DNA from: Pyxidicoccus sp. MSG2 | GTDB lineage: Bacteria; Myxococcota; Myxococcia; Myxococcales; Myxococcaceae | Assembly: GCF_026626705.1 (NCBI RefSeq) | Contig: NZ_JAPNKC010000001.1 | Span: 1-64,000 of the forward strand | DNA: 64,000 bases | Direction of reading: 5' to 3' | Shown: one piece after another, positions 8,931-16,937 of the stretch | Layout: the number at the start of each line of letters is the position of its first letter | How positions within the stretch are numbered: the first letter of the stretch is position 1 | Made by a program: the position numbers and the translations under genes | Notes under the pieces: generated by a model | Database searches by the model: none | What the model was told of the DNA's origin: nothing | Seen by the model: the letters and a program-made list of their open reading frames with translations, nothing else

Positions 8931-9386
8931 TCAAGGCGCCGCGGACGCGTCGGCCGCGGCGCGCATGAAGACGACGATGCCCAGCACGATTCCGACCACC
9001 GACAACCCAATCGCTATCAGGTCCAGCTTCAACCCGTGACGCCCCCGCTTGTCGTTGACGGCCATGGACACGAGGTCGATGCCCGCCAGCAGGATGGCCA
9101 CCAGCCCCAGGGGCGCACACGCGAGGGAGACGAAGCTCAGGATGCCCGCGGAGACGGCCAGCCACGAGCCTCCCAGGCCCCCCTTCCGGCGCGCGCAGTC
9201 CGGGCACAGCCGCTCGTTCTCCCGAACCACCGTGCACCCCGGACACATGAACGTGCCGCAGCGCTCGCAGACAGCGTCCGCCACGCGATCCGGGTGACGA
9301 GGACACTGGGCTTCGGGCGTGGATTCGGTCGACTCGGTCAACTCAAGCTCTCCGGTGCGGCGCGATTCGGGCCATCGTAGCGCCAT
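8931..9386 (-). CDS. B-box-type zinc-finger membrane protein
   Basis: 151 residues from the chosen ATG. N-terminal half carries a B-box-like zinc-binding pattern (CPRHPD, CERCGTFMCPGC, CPDCARR), and the C-terminal half has two or three membrane segments (about 75-97, 100-112 and 124-145) as in DUF4190-type proteins. Such B-box/DUF4190 proteins are frequent and uncharacterised in myxobacteria. The start is uncertain: an in-frame ATG at 9458 would add 24 residues with no recognisable features, and neither has a good ribosome binding site. Confidence 0.7.
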   Translation of the reverse strand: MALRWPESRRTGELELTESTESTPEAQCPRHPDRVADAVCERCGTFMCPGCTVVRENERLCPDCARRKGGLGGSWLAVSAGILSFVSLACAPLGLVAILLAGIDLVSMAVNDKRGRHGLKLDLIAIGLSVVGIVLGIVVFMRAAADASAAP

Positions 9387-9492
9387 TGCCGTGCATTGCT
9401 TGGGGTCGACTGCTCGCACTCCAGGCCACCTTGGATGGGTGGGTCGCGCACTTCCCACCCGACGAACCCGGGGGCGGTGTTAGAAGTGGCGC

Positions 9493-10731
9493 ATGTCGAC
9501 GCCCTTCCCCTCCGTCGCCTACCTCACCGACGTGGAGGGACTCTGGAAGAAGCTGACCAGCTTCTGTCAGGACAACCCGCTCGTGTCCCTGGAGGACGGG
9601 GACCGCCTGGTGGTGCGCCCGGGCGTGACGTTCGTCTTCGGCGGAGACGCCATCGACCGGGGCCCCGACGGGCGCCGCGTGGTGCGCACGCTCCTGGAGG
9701 CCCGGCGCCGGCAGCCCTCCCAGGTGGTGCTGCTCGCGGGCAACCGAGACATCAACAAGCTCCGGCTGGTGCGTGAGCTGCGCGGCCACCCGCTCGCGCG
9801 GACGCCTCCCGAGGTGCGGAGCGCTCCCCGCCCCGTGCTCCTCCGTTGGATTTTCGAGAACACCATGGGCGCGCGCGGCGCCTTCGAGTTCCGCAAGGCG
9901 GAGCTGGTCCGCTCCGGCGACACCATCAGCGACGAGGACGTCGTCGACAGCTACCTCGAGGACCTCGGGCCCGGAGGCGCGCTGCGCGAGTACCTTTCCG
10001 CCTGCCAGCTCACCCACCGCGTCGGCAATACCCTTTTCCTCCACGGCGGGCTGCACGAGGACAGCCTCGGCATGGTGCCCTCCCGGGAGCGCGTGGATGG
10101 CGTGGACGCCTGGGGCGAGGCCCTCAACGCGTGGTACCGCGACCAGCTCGCGGCCTTCGCGGAGGAGCGCCTCGACGCGGACGGCAGGCCCGCCTGGGAG
10201 CCGGTCATCGCCTATCAGGCCCCCACGCCGGGAAAGCGCCTCAACACCGCCAGCGTCGTGTACGGGCGCATGGCCAACGAGCTCAACCACCCCGGCCTGC
10301 CCTCCCCCGCGCTCATCGAGGCTCTCACCCGCGAGGGCATCCACCGGCTCGTGGTGGGGCACACGCCCAGCGGCGACTGCCCCTCGCTGCTGCGTGACGA
10401 CTCCTTCGAGCTCCTCCTCGCGGACAACTCCTATGGCCGGGTGGAGGGGGCCTCGCGCGTCCTCCTCGGTGACGACCGCGTCCTCGTGGAGGGCGACGTG
10501 AAGCTGGACGACGGACGGCTGGAGCGGCTCCGCTTCGAGCAGCCGCTCGGCGACACCTCGAGCCCCATCGGCCGGCAGCTCCTCGACACCGGGCAGTTGG
10601 TGAAGGGGCCGCTCCAGAGTGGCGAGTGGCTGCTGTTCCGCGCGCTCCCGGAGTTCCGCGTCGAGCAGCTCGCGGTGGACCCGAGCACCCTCGCGGGACG
10701 GGCCCTGGGCCCCGCGCGCGCCGCGCCCTGA
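9493..10731 (+). CDS. Calcineurin-like metallophosphoesterase
   Basis: Predicted two-metal phosphoesterase of the PPP-like group, 412 residues, cytoplasmic. Metal-binding motifs are in order: an Asp in AYLTDVEG replacing the usual DxH, GGDAIDRGPDGR (GDxxDRG), GNRDINK (GNxD type), LFLHGG and VVGHTPSGD. The last 90 residues look like a beta extension. The substrate could be a phosphoprotein, a nucleotide or a small phosphoester. A TGTTAG sequence ends 9 bases before the ATG without a Shine-Dalgarno, so the message may have almost no leader. Confidence 0.8.
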   Translation: MSTPFPSVAYLTDVEGLWKKLTSFCQDNPLVSLEDGDRLVVRPGVTFVFGGDAIDRGPDGRRVVRTLLEARRRQPSQVVLLAGNRDINKLRLVRELRGHPLARTPPEVRSAPRPVLLRWIFENTMGARGAFEFRKAELVRSGDTISDEDVVDSYLEDLGPGGALREYLSACQLTHRVGNTLFLHGGLHEDSLGMVPSRERVDGVDAWGEALNAWYRDQLAAFAEERLDADGRPAWEPVIAYQAPTPGKRLNTASVVYGRMANELNHPGLPSPALIEALTREGIHRLVVGHTPSGDCPSLLRDDSFELLLADNSYGRVEGASRVLLGDDRVLVEGDVKLDDGRLERLRFEQPLGDTSSPIGRQLLDTGQLVKGPLQSGEWLLFRALPEFRVEQLAVDPSTLAGRALGPARAAP

Positions 10732-10760
10732 GGGCCGGGGCCCGCCGTTCAGTCGCCGGG

Positions 10761-10798
10761 CCGCCCGTCAGAAGCATGTGCGAGCGACGGACGGGCGG
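10761..10798 (+). terminator. Inverted repeat after the phosphoesterase gene
   Basis: Arms 10761-10769 (CCGCCCGTC) and 10790-10798 (its exact complement), 20-base loop, 30 bases after the stop. No T-run. Weak call. Confidence 0.35.
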
Positions 10799-10851
10799 TG
10801 TTAGAGCCGTCCCGTCACGCATCACCCCGCCCGCTCCGGCATCCAAGGCCC

Positions 10852-12420
10852 ATGCCCCAGTTCCTCTCCCGTTTCGTCGAATCCACCCCCGGGGACCCGC
10901 TCAGCGACCGCCGCCCGAGGCAGGTGCCCAGCGCGCTGTGGTCCAGGGTCGAGCCGACGCCCGTGTCCGCGCCCCGGATGATTGCCTGGTCGCCCGAGGT
11001 GGCACGATGGCTGGGGCTGGACGAGGCCACGCTCCAGTCCCCGGAGGCGGCGAAGGTGCTGGCCGGCAACGCGCTCTGGCCCGGCATGGTGCCGTACGCC
11101 GCCAACTACGGCGGGCATCAGTTTGGCCGCTGGGCCGGGCAGCTCGGTGACGGCCGCGCCATCGTCCTCGGGGAGCTGCTGACGCCGGACGGCACGCGCC
11201 AGGAATTGCAGCTCAAGGGCGCGGGCCCCACGCCCTACTCCCGCCGCGCCGATGGCCGCGCGGTGCTCCGCTCGTCCATCCGCGAGTTCCTCTGCAGCGA
11301 GGCGATGTACCACCTCGGCGTGCCCACCACCCGCGCGCTGTCGCTGGTGGCCACCGGCGACTCCGTCATCCGGGACATGTTCTACGACGGCAACCCCGAG
11401 GCCGAGCCCGGCGCCATCGTCTGCCGCGTCGCCCCCACCTTCTTGCGCTTCGGCAACTTCGAACTGCCCACGAGCCGCGAGGACCTGGGGCTCTTGAAGC
11501 AACTGACCGACTACACGGTGACGCACTTCTTCCCGGAGCTCGGCGCGCCGTCGAAGGAGACGTACGCGGCCTTCTACCGCGAGGTCGCTCGCCGCACGGC
11601 GAGGCTCATCGCGCACTGGCAGGCCGTCGGCTTCGTCCACGGCGTGATGAACACCGACAACATGTCCATCCTCGGGCTCACCATCGACTACGGCCCCTAT
11701 GGCTGGGTGGACGACTTCAACCCCGGCTGGACGCCCAACACCACGGACGCGGAGCAGCGGCGCTACCGGTTCGGCAACCAGCCCGCCATCGGCCTGTGGA
11801 ACGTGCAGCGGCTGGGCGCCGCGCTGTTCCCGCTCTTCGAGGACGACGAGTCCATCGTCGAAGCGGGCCTGCTCGAATACCAGCGCACCTTCGAGGAGGA
11901 GGCCGGGAAGCGCTTCGCGGCGAAGCTGGGGCTGACCTCCCTGAAGGACGAGGCGGACGTCGCGCTGGTGAATGAGTGCTTCGCATGGCTCGCGGCGGAG
12001 GAGACAGACATGACGCGCTTCTTCCGCGCCCTCTCCCACGTGGTGACGATGCCGGCGGCGCCCACGGGCCTGCCTCCCGTGGTGCGCGAGACGTTCTACG
12101 GCGAGGTGCCCGAGGCGCACGCGGCGAAGGGCATCGAGTGGCTCGCGGCCTGGTGGCACCGCACGCGGCGCGAGGAGGTCCCCCCCGCGGAGCTGGCACG
12201 GCGCCTGGACGCGGTGAATCCGAAGTACGTCCTGCGCAACTGGCTCGCCCAGGAGGCCATCGACGCCGCGCACGCGGGCGACGACTCGAAGGTGCTCACG
12301 CTGCTCGACGTGATGCGGCGGCCCTTCGAGGACCAGCCCGGGCGCGAGCACTACGCGGAGAAGCGTCCGGACTGGGCGCGCTCGAAGCCGGGGTGCTCGG
12401 CACTCTCGTGTAGCTCGTAG
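10852..12420 (+). CDS. selO: Protein adenylyltransferase SelO (YdiU family)
   Basis: Pseudokinase-fold enzyme that transfers AMP from ATP to Ser, Thr or Tyr of target proteins, linked in other bacteria to redox stress. 522 residues, close to the family length. Hallmarks: ANYGGHQFGRWAGQLGDGRA, LKGAGPTPYSRRADGRAVLRSS in two blocks, GVPTTRAL, and the HGVMNTDNMSILG and DYGPYGWVDDF catalytic blocks. It ends in CSALSCSS, where a Cys stands at the position of selenocysteine in animal SelO. Start at ATG 10852 fits the family N-terminus; the frame is open further up to GTG 10798. It is followed at 26 bases by the G1P dehydrogenase gene. Confidence 0.95.
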   Translation: MPQFLSRFVESTPGDPLSDRRPRQVPSALWSRVEPTPVSAPRMIAWSPEVARWLGLDEATLQSPEAAKVLAGNALWPGMVPYAANYGGHQFGRWAGQLGDGRAIVLGELLTPDGTRQELQLKGAGPTPYSRRADGRAVLRSSIREFLCSEAMYHLGVPTTRALSLVATGDSVIRDMFYDGNPEAEPGAIVCRVAPTFLRFGNFELPTSREDLGLLKQLTDYTVTHFFPELGAPSKETYAAFYREVARRTARLIAHWQAVGFVHGVMNTDNMSILGLTIDYGPYGWVDDFNPGWTPNTTDAEQRRYRFGNQPAIGLWNVQRLGAALFPLFEDDESIVEAGLLEYQRTFEEEAGKRFAAKLGLTSLKDEADVALVNECFAWLAAEETDMTRFFRALSHVVTMPAAPTGLPPVVRETFYGEVPEAHAAKGIEWLAAWWHRTRREEVPPAELARRLDAVNPKYVLRNWLAQEAIDAAHAGDDSKVLTLLDVMRRPFEDQPGREHYAEKRPDWARSKPGCSALSCSS

Positions 12421-12446
12421 CCGACGTGGCATTGTCGCGGGAGCCC

Positions 12447-13502
12447 ATGTCCTCCCGCATGTCCCCCCTCTCCATCCCCGAGCTCGTGCGCATCAAACCC
12501 GGCGCGCTGGACCGGCTCGGCGTCTACCTGGCCCGAGCCGGACACCGGCGCATCGCCCTGCTGGTGAGCGCGGGGATGCTCGGTGCGCTGGAGCAGCGCC
12601 TGGGCACGAGCCTCGCGCGGGAGGGCATCACCGTCCTCCGGCGTGAGGAGGTGGACGCGGCGAGCTTCGAGCGGGCCACCGCGCTGTTCGCCGGCCTCCC
12701 CGGAGGCTGTCAGGCCCTGGTGGGCTTCGGCGGCGGCCGGGCCCTGGACGTCGCCCGGTACGTGGCCTTCCTCGCGGGACTGCCGTACGTCGCGGTGCCG
12801 ACGTCCCTGTCGAACGACGGGTTCTGCAGTCCCCGGTCGAGCCTCACGCAAGGGGGCCACCGCCGCTCGCTGCGGGCGGCGATGCCTTCCGGCGTCGTCG
12901 TGGACACCGACGTCTGCCTTCAGGCGCCAGCGCCACTGTGGTGGTCCGGCGTGGGCGACCTCGTCGCGAAGGTGACGGCCATCGCCGACTGGAAGCGGGC
13001 GTTCCATGCCCGGGGCACGCCTGTGAATGACTTCGCGGCCCTGCTCTCGGACGCCACCGTGTTCCAGTTCATGGCGAGGCCCGTGAAGGACCTGGAGGGC
13101 GTCCGCCTCCTGGCCACGGCCCTCATGCTCAACGGGGTTGCGATGGAGGTGAGCGGCTCGTCACGTCCGGCGAGCGGCAGCGAGCACCTGCTGTCCCACG
13201 CACTCGACACGGTGTCCGCGCGCCCCCGACTCCATGGGTTGCAGGTGGGCGTGGCGACCTATATCGTCAGCCGGCTGCAAGGCCAGGGGACGGAGCGGGT
13301 CGCCTCCGTCCTCGAGGCCACCGGTTTCTGGCAGGGCATCCGCGCGGACCCCTTCTCCCGCAGGGAGTGGCTCGACGCGGTGCGCCTCGCTCCGTCGCTC
13401 AAAGAAGACTTCTATACCGTGCTCTCGTCACGGGATTGTGCCTCTCAGGTCGAGGAAATCCTGGAAAACGACACGGCATTGGAAGGCTGCTTTGGGGACT
13501 GA
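12447..13502 (+). CDS. egsA: Glycerol-1-phosphate dehydrogenase (EgsA/AraM family)
   Basis: Predicted NAD(P)H-dependent reduction of dihydroxyacetone phosphate to sn-glycerol-1-phosphate, the archaeal-type lipid backbone. 351 residues. The iron-ADH-like fold is seen in VGFGGGRALDVARY (dinucleotide-binding), VAVPTSLSNDGFCSP (the family's DG..SP block) and GSSRPASGSEHLLSHALD, with metal-ligand Asp and His. ATG 12447 is preceded by GGGAG; a GTG at 12426 is possible. It sits just after selO. In Bacillus the homologue AraM makes heptaprenylglyceryl phosphate; the product here is unknown and no prenyl-glycerol synthase lies beside it. Confidence 0.85.
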   Translation: MSSRMSPLSIPELVRIKPGALDRLGVYLARAGHRRIALLVSAGMLGALEQRLGTSLAREGITVLRREEVDAASFERATALFAGLPGGCQALVGFGGGRALDVARYVAFLAGLPYVAVPTSLSNDGFCSPRSSLTQGGHRRSLRAAMPSGVVVDTDVCLQAPAPLWWSGVGDLVAKVTAIADWKRAFHARGTPVNDFAALLSDATVFQFMARPVKDLEGVRLLATALMLNGVAMEVSGSSRPASGSEHLLSHALDTVSARPRLHGLQVGVATYIVSRLQGQGTERVASVLEATGFWQGIRADPFSRREWLDAVRLAPSLKEDFYTVLSSRDCASQVEEILENDTALEGCFGD

Positions 13503-13574
13503 GCAGGGGGATGTAGGCAAACCTGTCCCAGGATTCTCATGTGGCGGGGAAGACCCATTTACAGAAGCACCCCT

Positions 13575-13579
13575 GGGAG
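13575..13579 (+). promoter_or_regulatory. Ribosome binding site pointing to a TTG start
   Basis: GGGAG lies 7 bases before the TTG at 13587, the best spacing of any candidate start of this gene. Confidence 0.5.
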
Positions 13580-13586
13580 TCGAGCA

Positions 13587-15719
13587 TTGGACAAAATGGA
13601 TTCGCCCCGCTCGTTTCGCCGGCTCGCGCACCTTGTCGCGTTGGGCGCCGCGCTGTTCCTGGTGTTTGCCCGTCCTTCCATTGCACAGGCCGCCGAGGCA
13701 GGTGCCCCCGTTCCCGTGGTCGAAGGGTGGCGCTTCCGCTGGGGCGACTCGCCCTTGGGTGCGGATGGCGTCCCCACCTGGGTGAAGGACCCGGGCGCGC
13801 CAGAGGCGTGGCGCCCGACGCCCGCGCTGACGGAAGTCCCGGGCCGTGGCGACCACACGTTCCTGTGGCTGCGCATCCCGGTGCCCGACGGCGGCTGGGC
13901 CGAGCCCGCGCTCTTCCTGGGCGAGGTCTCCAGCGCCGTCGAGGTGTACGCGGAAGGACGGCGCATCTACACGAGCGGGAAGATGAGCCGCTCCGGCCGC
14001 GAGGTCTCGGAGAACCTCGCCTGGCACCTGGTGCCGCTGCCGCGCGAGGCGCTCGGGAAGGAAGTGCTGCTGCGCATCCAGTCCAGCGCGCCCAAAATCG
14101 GTGCGTCCCAGGACGCGAAGGTGGGCTCGCGCCATGAATTGCTCGCCACCGTGACGCGCGAAGGCCAGGCGCCCTTCGTCATGGGCGTGCTCCTGCTCGC
14201 CGTGGGCCTCGGAGCGGGCGGGGCCTTCGCCGTGCACTGGCGGCGGCGGATGCTCGCGGGGCTGGCCGTCTTCTCCTCCAGCGGCGGCACGATCCTGCTG
14301 GCATTGAGCGGCCTGCCCACGGCGCTCTGGGCGATGCCCGTCGCCGCGACGCGGGGCATGCTCCTGGGCATCTTCCTGCTGGCGGCCGGCCTGATGGCCT
14401 TCGTCTCGGACGCGCTGCTGGAGAACCGGCTGCGGTGGTTCTTCAAGCTCTCGGCGGTCTTCTCCGTCATCTCCGCCCTGTGCGCCTGCGCGGCCATCAT
14501 CGATCTGGGCCTCGGCCAGCGGGTGCTGGTGACGTTCATGCCCGTCGCGCTGCTGATGCTGCTGGTGAGCTTCGGGGTCGCGGTGCGCGAGGCCTGGCGC
14601 GGAAACCCCGATGCCCGCCTCTTCGTCTCCGGGTTGTGCGTCCTCGTCGTGGCGCTCATCGTCACCGTGCTGCCGGTGCTCGGGGTGATGGAGAAGTCGC
14701 TCGGCAACGTCTCGCACTGGGGCTACCTCGCGCTGACGCTGTCGCTCATCGCGGTGGTGGTGCGCCGCTCCATGGAGGTGGTCCGCGCGCTGGAGACGCA
14801 CACCCGCCAGCTCGAGGAGCGCCAGCAGGAAGTGCGGACGCTGGCCGAGCGCATGGGCAGTGGCGCCGGCGAGCTCGCCACCGTGGTACAGCAGCTGCGC
14901 TCGTCGAGCGACCAGCAGACCGAGGGCGTCAGCCGTCAGGCCGTCGCGCTGCAGGAGGCGGAGCAGACCGTGAAGGAGATCCGCCGCAGCTCGCAGATGA
15001 CGGCGGAGAAGGCCGGCGCCCTGGCGGAGGCGTCCGAGAACGCCGAGCAGGTGGGACGCGAGGGCATGGAGGCCCTGGAGCGCACGCTGACGGACCTCGC
15101 GGCCATCCGCTCCGAGGTGTCCGAGATGGCGCGGCGCATCCTCGCGTTGGATGACCAGACGCGCGAGGTCTCCACCATCGTGGAGTCCGTGAAGGACCTG
15201 GCGGACCAGTCGAACATGCTGGCCATCAACGCGGCCATCGAAGCGGCGCGCAGCGGTGAGAGCGGCAAGGGCTTCGGCGTGGTGGCGCGCGAGATGCGCG
15301 GCCTCGCGGACCAGTCCATCCGGGCCACGCACCGCATCCGCGAGGTGCTCGACGGCGTGAGCACCAGCATGCGCGAGGCCGCGCGGAACAGCGAGAAGGG
15401 CGACGAGCGCGTCCGGCAGAGCCTCGATGCCGTGCGGACTTCGAGCGCCCAGTTCCAGCAGCTGGCCGTGCTCATCGCGGACACCAGCTCCAGCGTGCGG
15501 CAGATCTCCGCCGCCGTCAGCGCGCAGGACGCCGGCACGCACCAGATGGCCACGGCCATCCAGGAGCTGTCCGGACAGATGCAGCGCACGCTGAAGACGG
15601 TGCAGGAGACCCAGGAGGCCACCCTCTCCGTCCAGACGCTGGCGGAGAGCATGTCGGGCATGGCGAAGCAGACGCTCCGGGCCGACGGGGCGGCCATTCC
15701 CGCTCCCCAGGCGCGCTGA
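13587..15719 (+). CDS. 7TM (7TMR-DISM-like) methyl-accepting chemotaxis-type signal protein
   Basis: About 710 residues. Order: signal or anchor segment (about 12-32); an extracytoplasmic beta domain of the 7TMR-DISM/jelly-roll kind (about 35-165, SAVEVYAEGRRIYTSG); a block of about seven membrane helices (about 185-395); a coiled coil; and a C-terminal MCP signalling domain with the hairpin tip at IEAARSGESGKGFGVVAREMRGLADQ read in two blocks. It likely senses an envelope ligand and signals to a CheA kinase. The start is uncertain: TTG 13587 has an ideal GGGAG, ATG 13596 is the nearest ATG, and the frame is open to GTG 13539. No che genes are nearby. Confidence 0.85.
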   Translation: MDKMDSPRSFRRLAHLVALGAALFLVFARPSIAQAAEAGAPVPVVEGWRFRWGDSPLGADGVPTWVKDPGAPEAWRPTPALTEVPGRGDHTFLWLRIPVPDGGWAEPALFLGEVSSAVEVYAEGRRIYTSGKMSRSGREVSENLAWHLVPLPREALGKEVLLRIQSSAPKIGASQDAKVGSRHELLATVTREGQAPFVMGVLLLAVGLGAGGAFAVHWRRRMLAGLAVFSSSGGTILLALSGLPTALWAMPVAATRGMLLGIFLLAAGLMAFVSDALLENRLRWFFKLSAVFSVISALCACAAIIDLGLGQRVLVTFMPVALLMLLVSFGVAVREAWRGNPDARLFVSGLCVLVVALIVTVLPVLGVMEKSLGNVSHWGYLALTLSLIAVVVRRSMEVVRALETHTRQLEERQQEVRTLAERMGSGAGELATVVQQLRSSSDQQTEGVSRQAVALQEAEQTVKEIRRSSQMTAEKAGALAEASENAEQVGREGMEALERTLTDLAAIRSEVSEMARRILALDDQTREVSTIVESVKDLADQSNMLAINAAIEAARSGESGKGFGVVAREMRGLADQSIRATHRIREVLDGVSTSMREAARNSEKGDERVRQSLDAVRTSSAQFQQLAVLIADTSSSVRQISAAVSAQDAGTHQMATAIQELSGQMQRTLKTVQETQEATLSVQTLAESMSGMAKQTLRADGAAIPAPQAR

Positions 15720-15736
15720 GGCTGGCTCGAGGCGAA

Positions 15737-15759
15737 GCACCCGGCACGCGGCCGGGTGC
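15737..15759. terminator. First of twin hairpins between convergent genes
   Basis: Perfect 9-bp stem (GCACCCGGC and complement) with loop ACGCG, 18 bases after the stop of the chemotaxis-type gene. It can act for both strands. Confidence 0.65.
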
Positions 15760-15770
15760 AGTCACCGCAG

Positions 15771-15793
15771 GCACCCGGCGCAAGGCCGGGTGC
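15771..15793. terminator. Second of twin hairpins between convergent genes
   Basis: Same 9-bp stem as the first with a different 5-base loop (GCAAG), 34 bases downstream of it and 14 bases from the stop of the FHA gene. Confidence 0.65.
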
Positions 15794-15806
15794 TCCCACG
15801 CGGACG

Positions 15807-16934
15807 TCACCCGAGGGTGAAGGTCACCCGGATTCCTCCGAGGAGGTACTCGTCCCCGTCCGATACGAGGCGGCGGGAGATGCGGGTGTTGTCGAACCAC
15901 GTGCCGTTCGACGACGTGAGGTCCTCGATGAAGAACTCCGCGCCCTCTCGCACCACCGCGGCGTGCTCGCGGGAGACGCGCGCCGACTTCACCATCAGGT
16001 CGCAGTGCGCCCCACGGCCGATGATGAAGCGCTCGCGGGCGACCCGCACCGGCTCGCCCCCGTCGAGGCGGATGTGAAGCAGCACGCCTGACGTCGTCGG
16101 GACGATGATGGTGGTCTCCACGGGAGCGGGAGGCTTCGGCGTAGGAACCGTCGCTCCGCCTGCCGCGGCGGCCGCGCCCCCAGCGGCACCCGGGCGCGCC
16201 TCATCGTCCTCGTCGTCCGAAGCCTCCTCATCGTCCGAGGCGTCTTCGTCGTCCGAAGCCTCCTCATCGTCCGAGGCGTCTTCGTCATCCGAGGCGTCTT
16301 CGTCATTCGAGGCCTCCTCGTCGTCCGAGGCGTCCTCGTCGTCCGAGGCCTCCTCGTCGTCCGAGGCCTCCTCGTCGTCCGAAGCCTCCTCGTCGTCCGA
16401 AGCCTCCTCGTCGTCCAAAGCCTCCTCGTCGTCCGAGTCTTCCGCCTCCGCGCGGAGCCGCTCGTCCACGGGCTCAACCAGACGATCGACGTCCGCGATG
16501 ATGTCTCGTATCCGCGCCACGGCCCCCTGCCGGAGCGCCGCCACGTCCACCTGGGGGCTCTGAGTGCCAGCCTTCTCGTCCGTCGGCTCCGGCGCGTCCG
16601 GCCCAGCGCTCGCAGCCCCTCCCCCTACCGCGAGCACCGTGGGCGGGCCTCCGGTGTCGGCATCTTCCGCGAGGTCGCGACGGGGCTCCGCCACGTCCAC
16701 GCGTGGCCTTTCTTCGCGCGGCTTCTCCAACTGCTGTACGGCCGGCGCGGACGCAGCCGTGGCCCCATCCAGGAGATTGACCTGGGTCGGGGTGATGAAG
16801 CCGAACTGACGCGCCAGCGAGAAGATGGCCTGATTGAGCAGGACGTCGCGGTCCACGCCCATCTCGCGGCTCATCGTCTCCAGGGCGGTCCAGAGCGGAT
16901 CCGAAACAGCGACCGTGCGGGAAGTGCGATTCAT
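15807..16934 (-). CDS. FHA-domain protein with N-terminal RHH-like segment and acidic repeat
   Basis: 375 residues. N-terminus (about 1-55) resembles a ribbon-helix-helix or similar helical element (VSDPLWTALETMSREMGV). A linker follows, then 13 to 14 hexapeptides of the type EASDDE (about 165-245), a Pro/Ala stretch, and a C-terminal FHA domain (about 275-375) with GRGAHCDLMV, SARVSREHA and DLTSSNGTWF, the phosphothreonine-binding pattern. Its ATG is 3 bases after the stop of the thioredoxin fusion gene, so they form an operon. It probably reads kinase output; partner kinases in the window include the one at 29117-31012, though a link is only inference. Confidence 0.88.
   Translation of the reverse strand: MNRTSRTVAVSDPLWTALETMSREMGVDRDVLLNQAIFSLARQFGFITPTQVNLLDGATAASAPAVQQLEKPREERPRVDVAEPRRDLAEDADTGGPPTVLAVGGGAASAGPDAPEPTDEKAGTQSPQVDVAALRQGAVARIRDIIADVDRLVEPVDERLRAEAEDSDDEEALDDEEASDDEEASDDEEASDDEEASDDEDASDDEEASNDEDASDDEDASDDEEASDDEDASDDEEASDDEDDEARPGAAGGAAAAAGGATVPTPKPPAPVETTIIVPTTSGVLLHIRLDGGEPVRVARERFIIGRGAHCDLMVKSARVSREHAAVVREGAEFFIEDLTSSNGTWFDNTRISRRLVSDGDEYLLGGIRVTFTLG
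16207..16440 (-). repeat. 18-bp tandem array coding for an acidic hexapeptide repeat
   Basis: About 13 units of 18 bp, coding for (E/D)ASDDE with small changes (one ALDDE, one ASNDE). Units differ mainly at third codon positions and by Glu/Asp swaps. Ends are approximate. Confidence 0.85.
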
Positions 16935-16937
16935 GGC

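Noticed and set aside
16207..16440. Regular short repeats that could look like a CRISPR array
   Set aside because: The 18-bp units are contiguous, without spacers, and are translated as EASDDE in an FHA protein.
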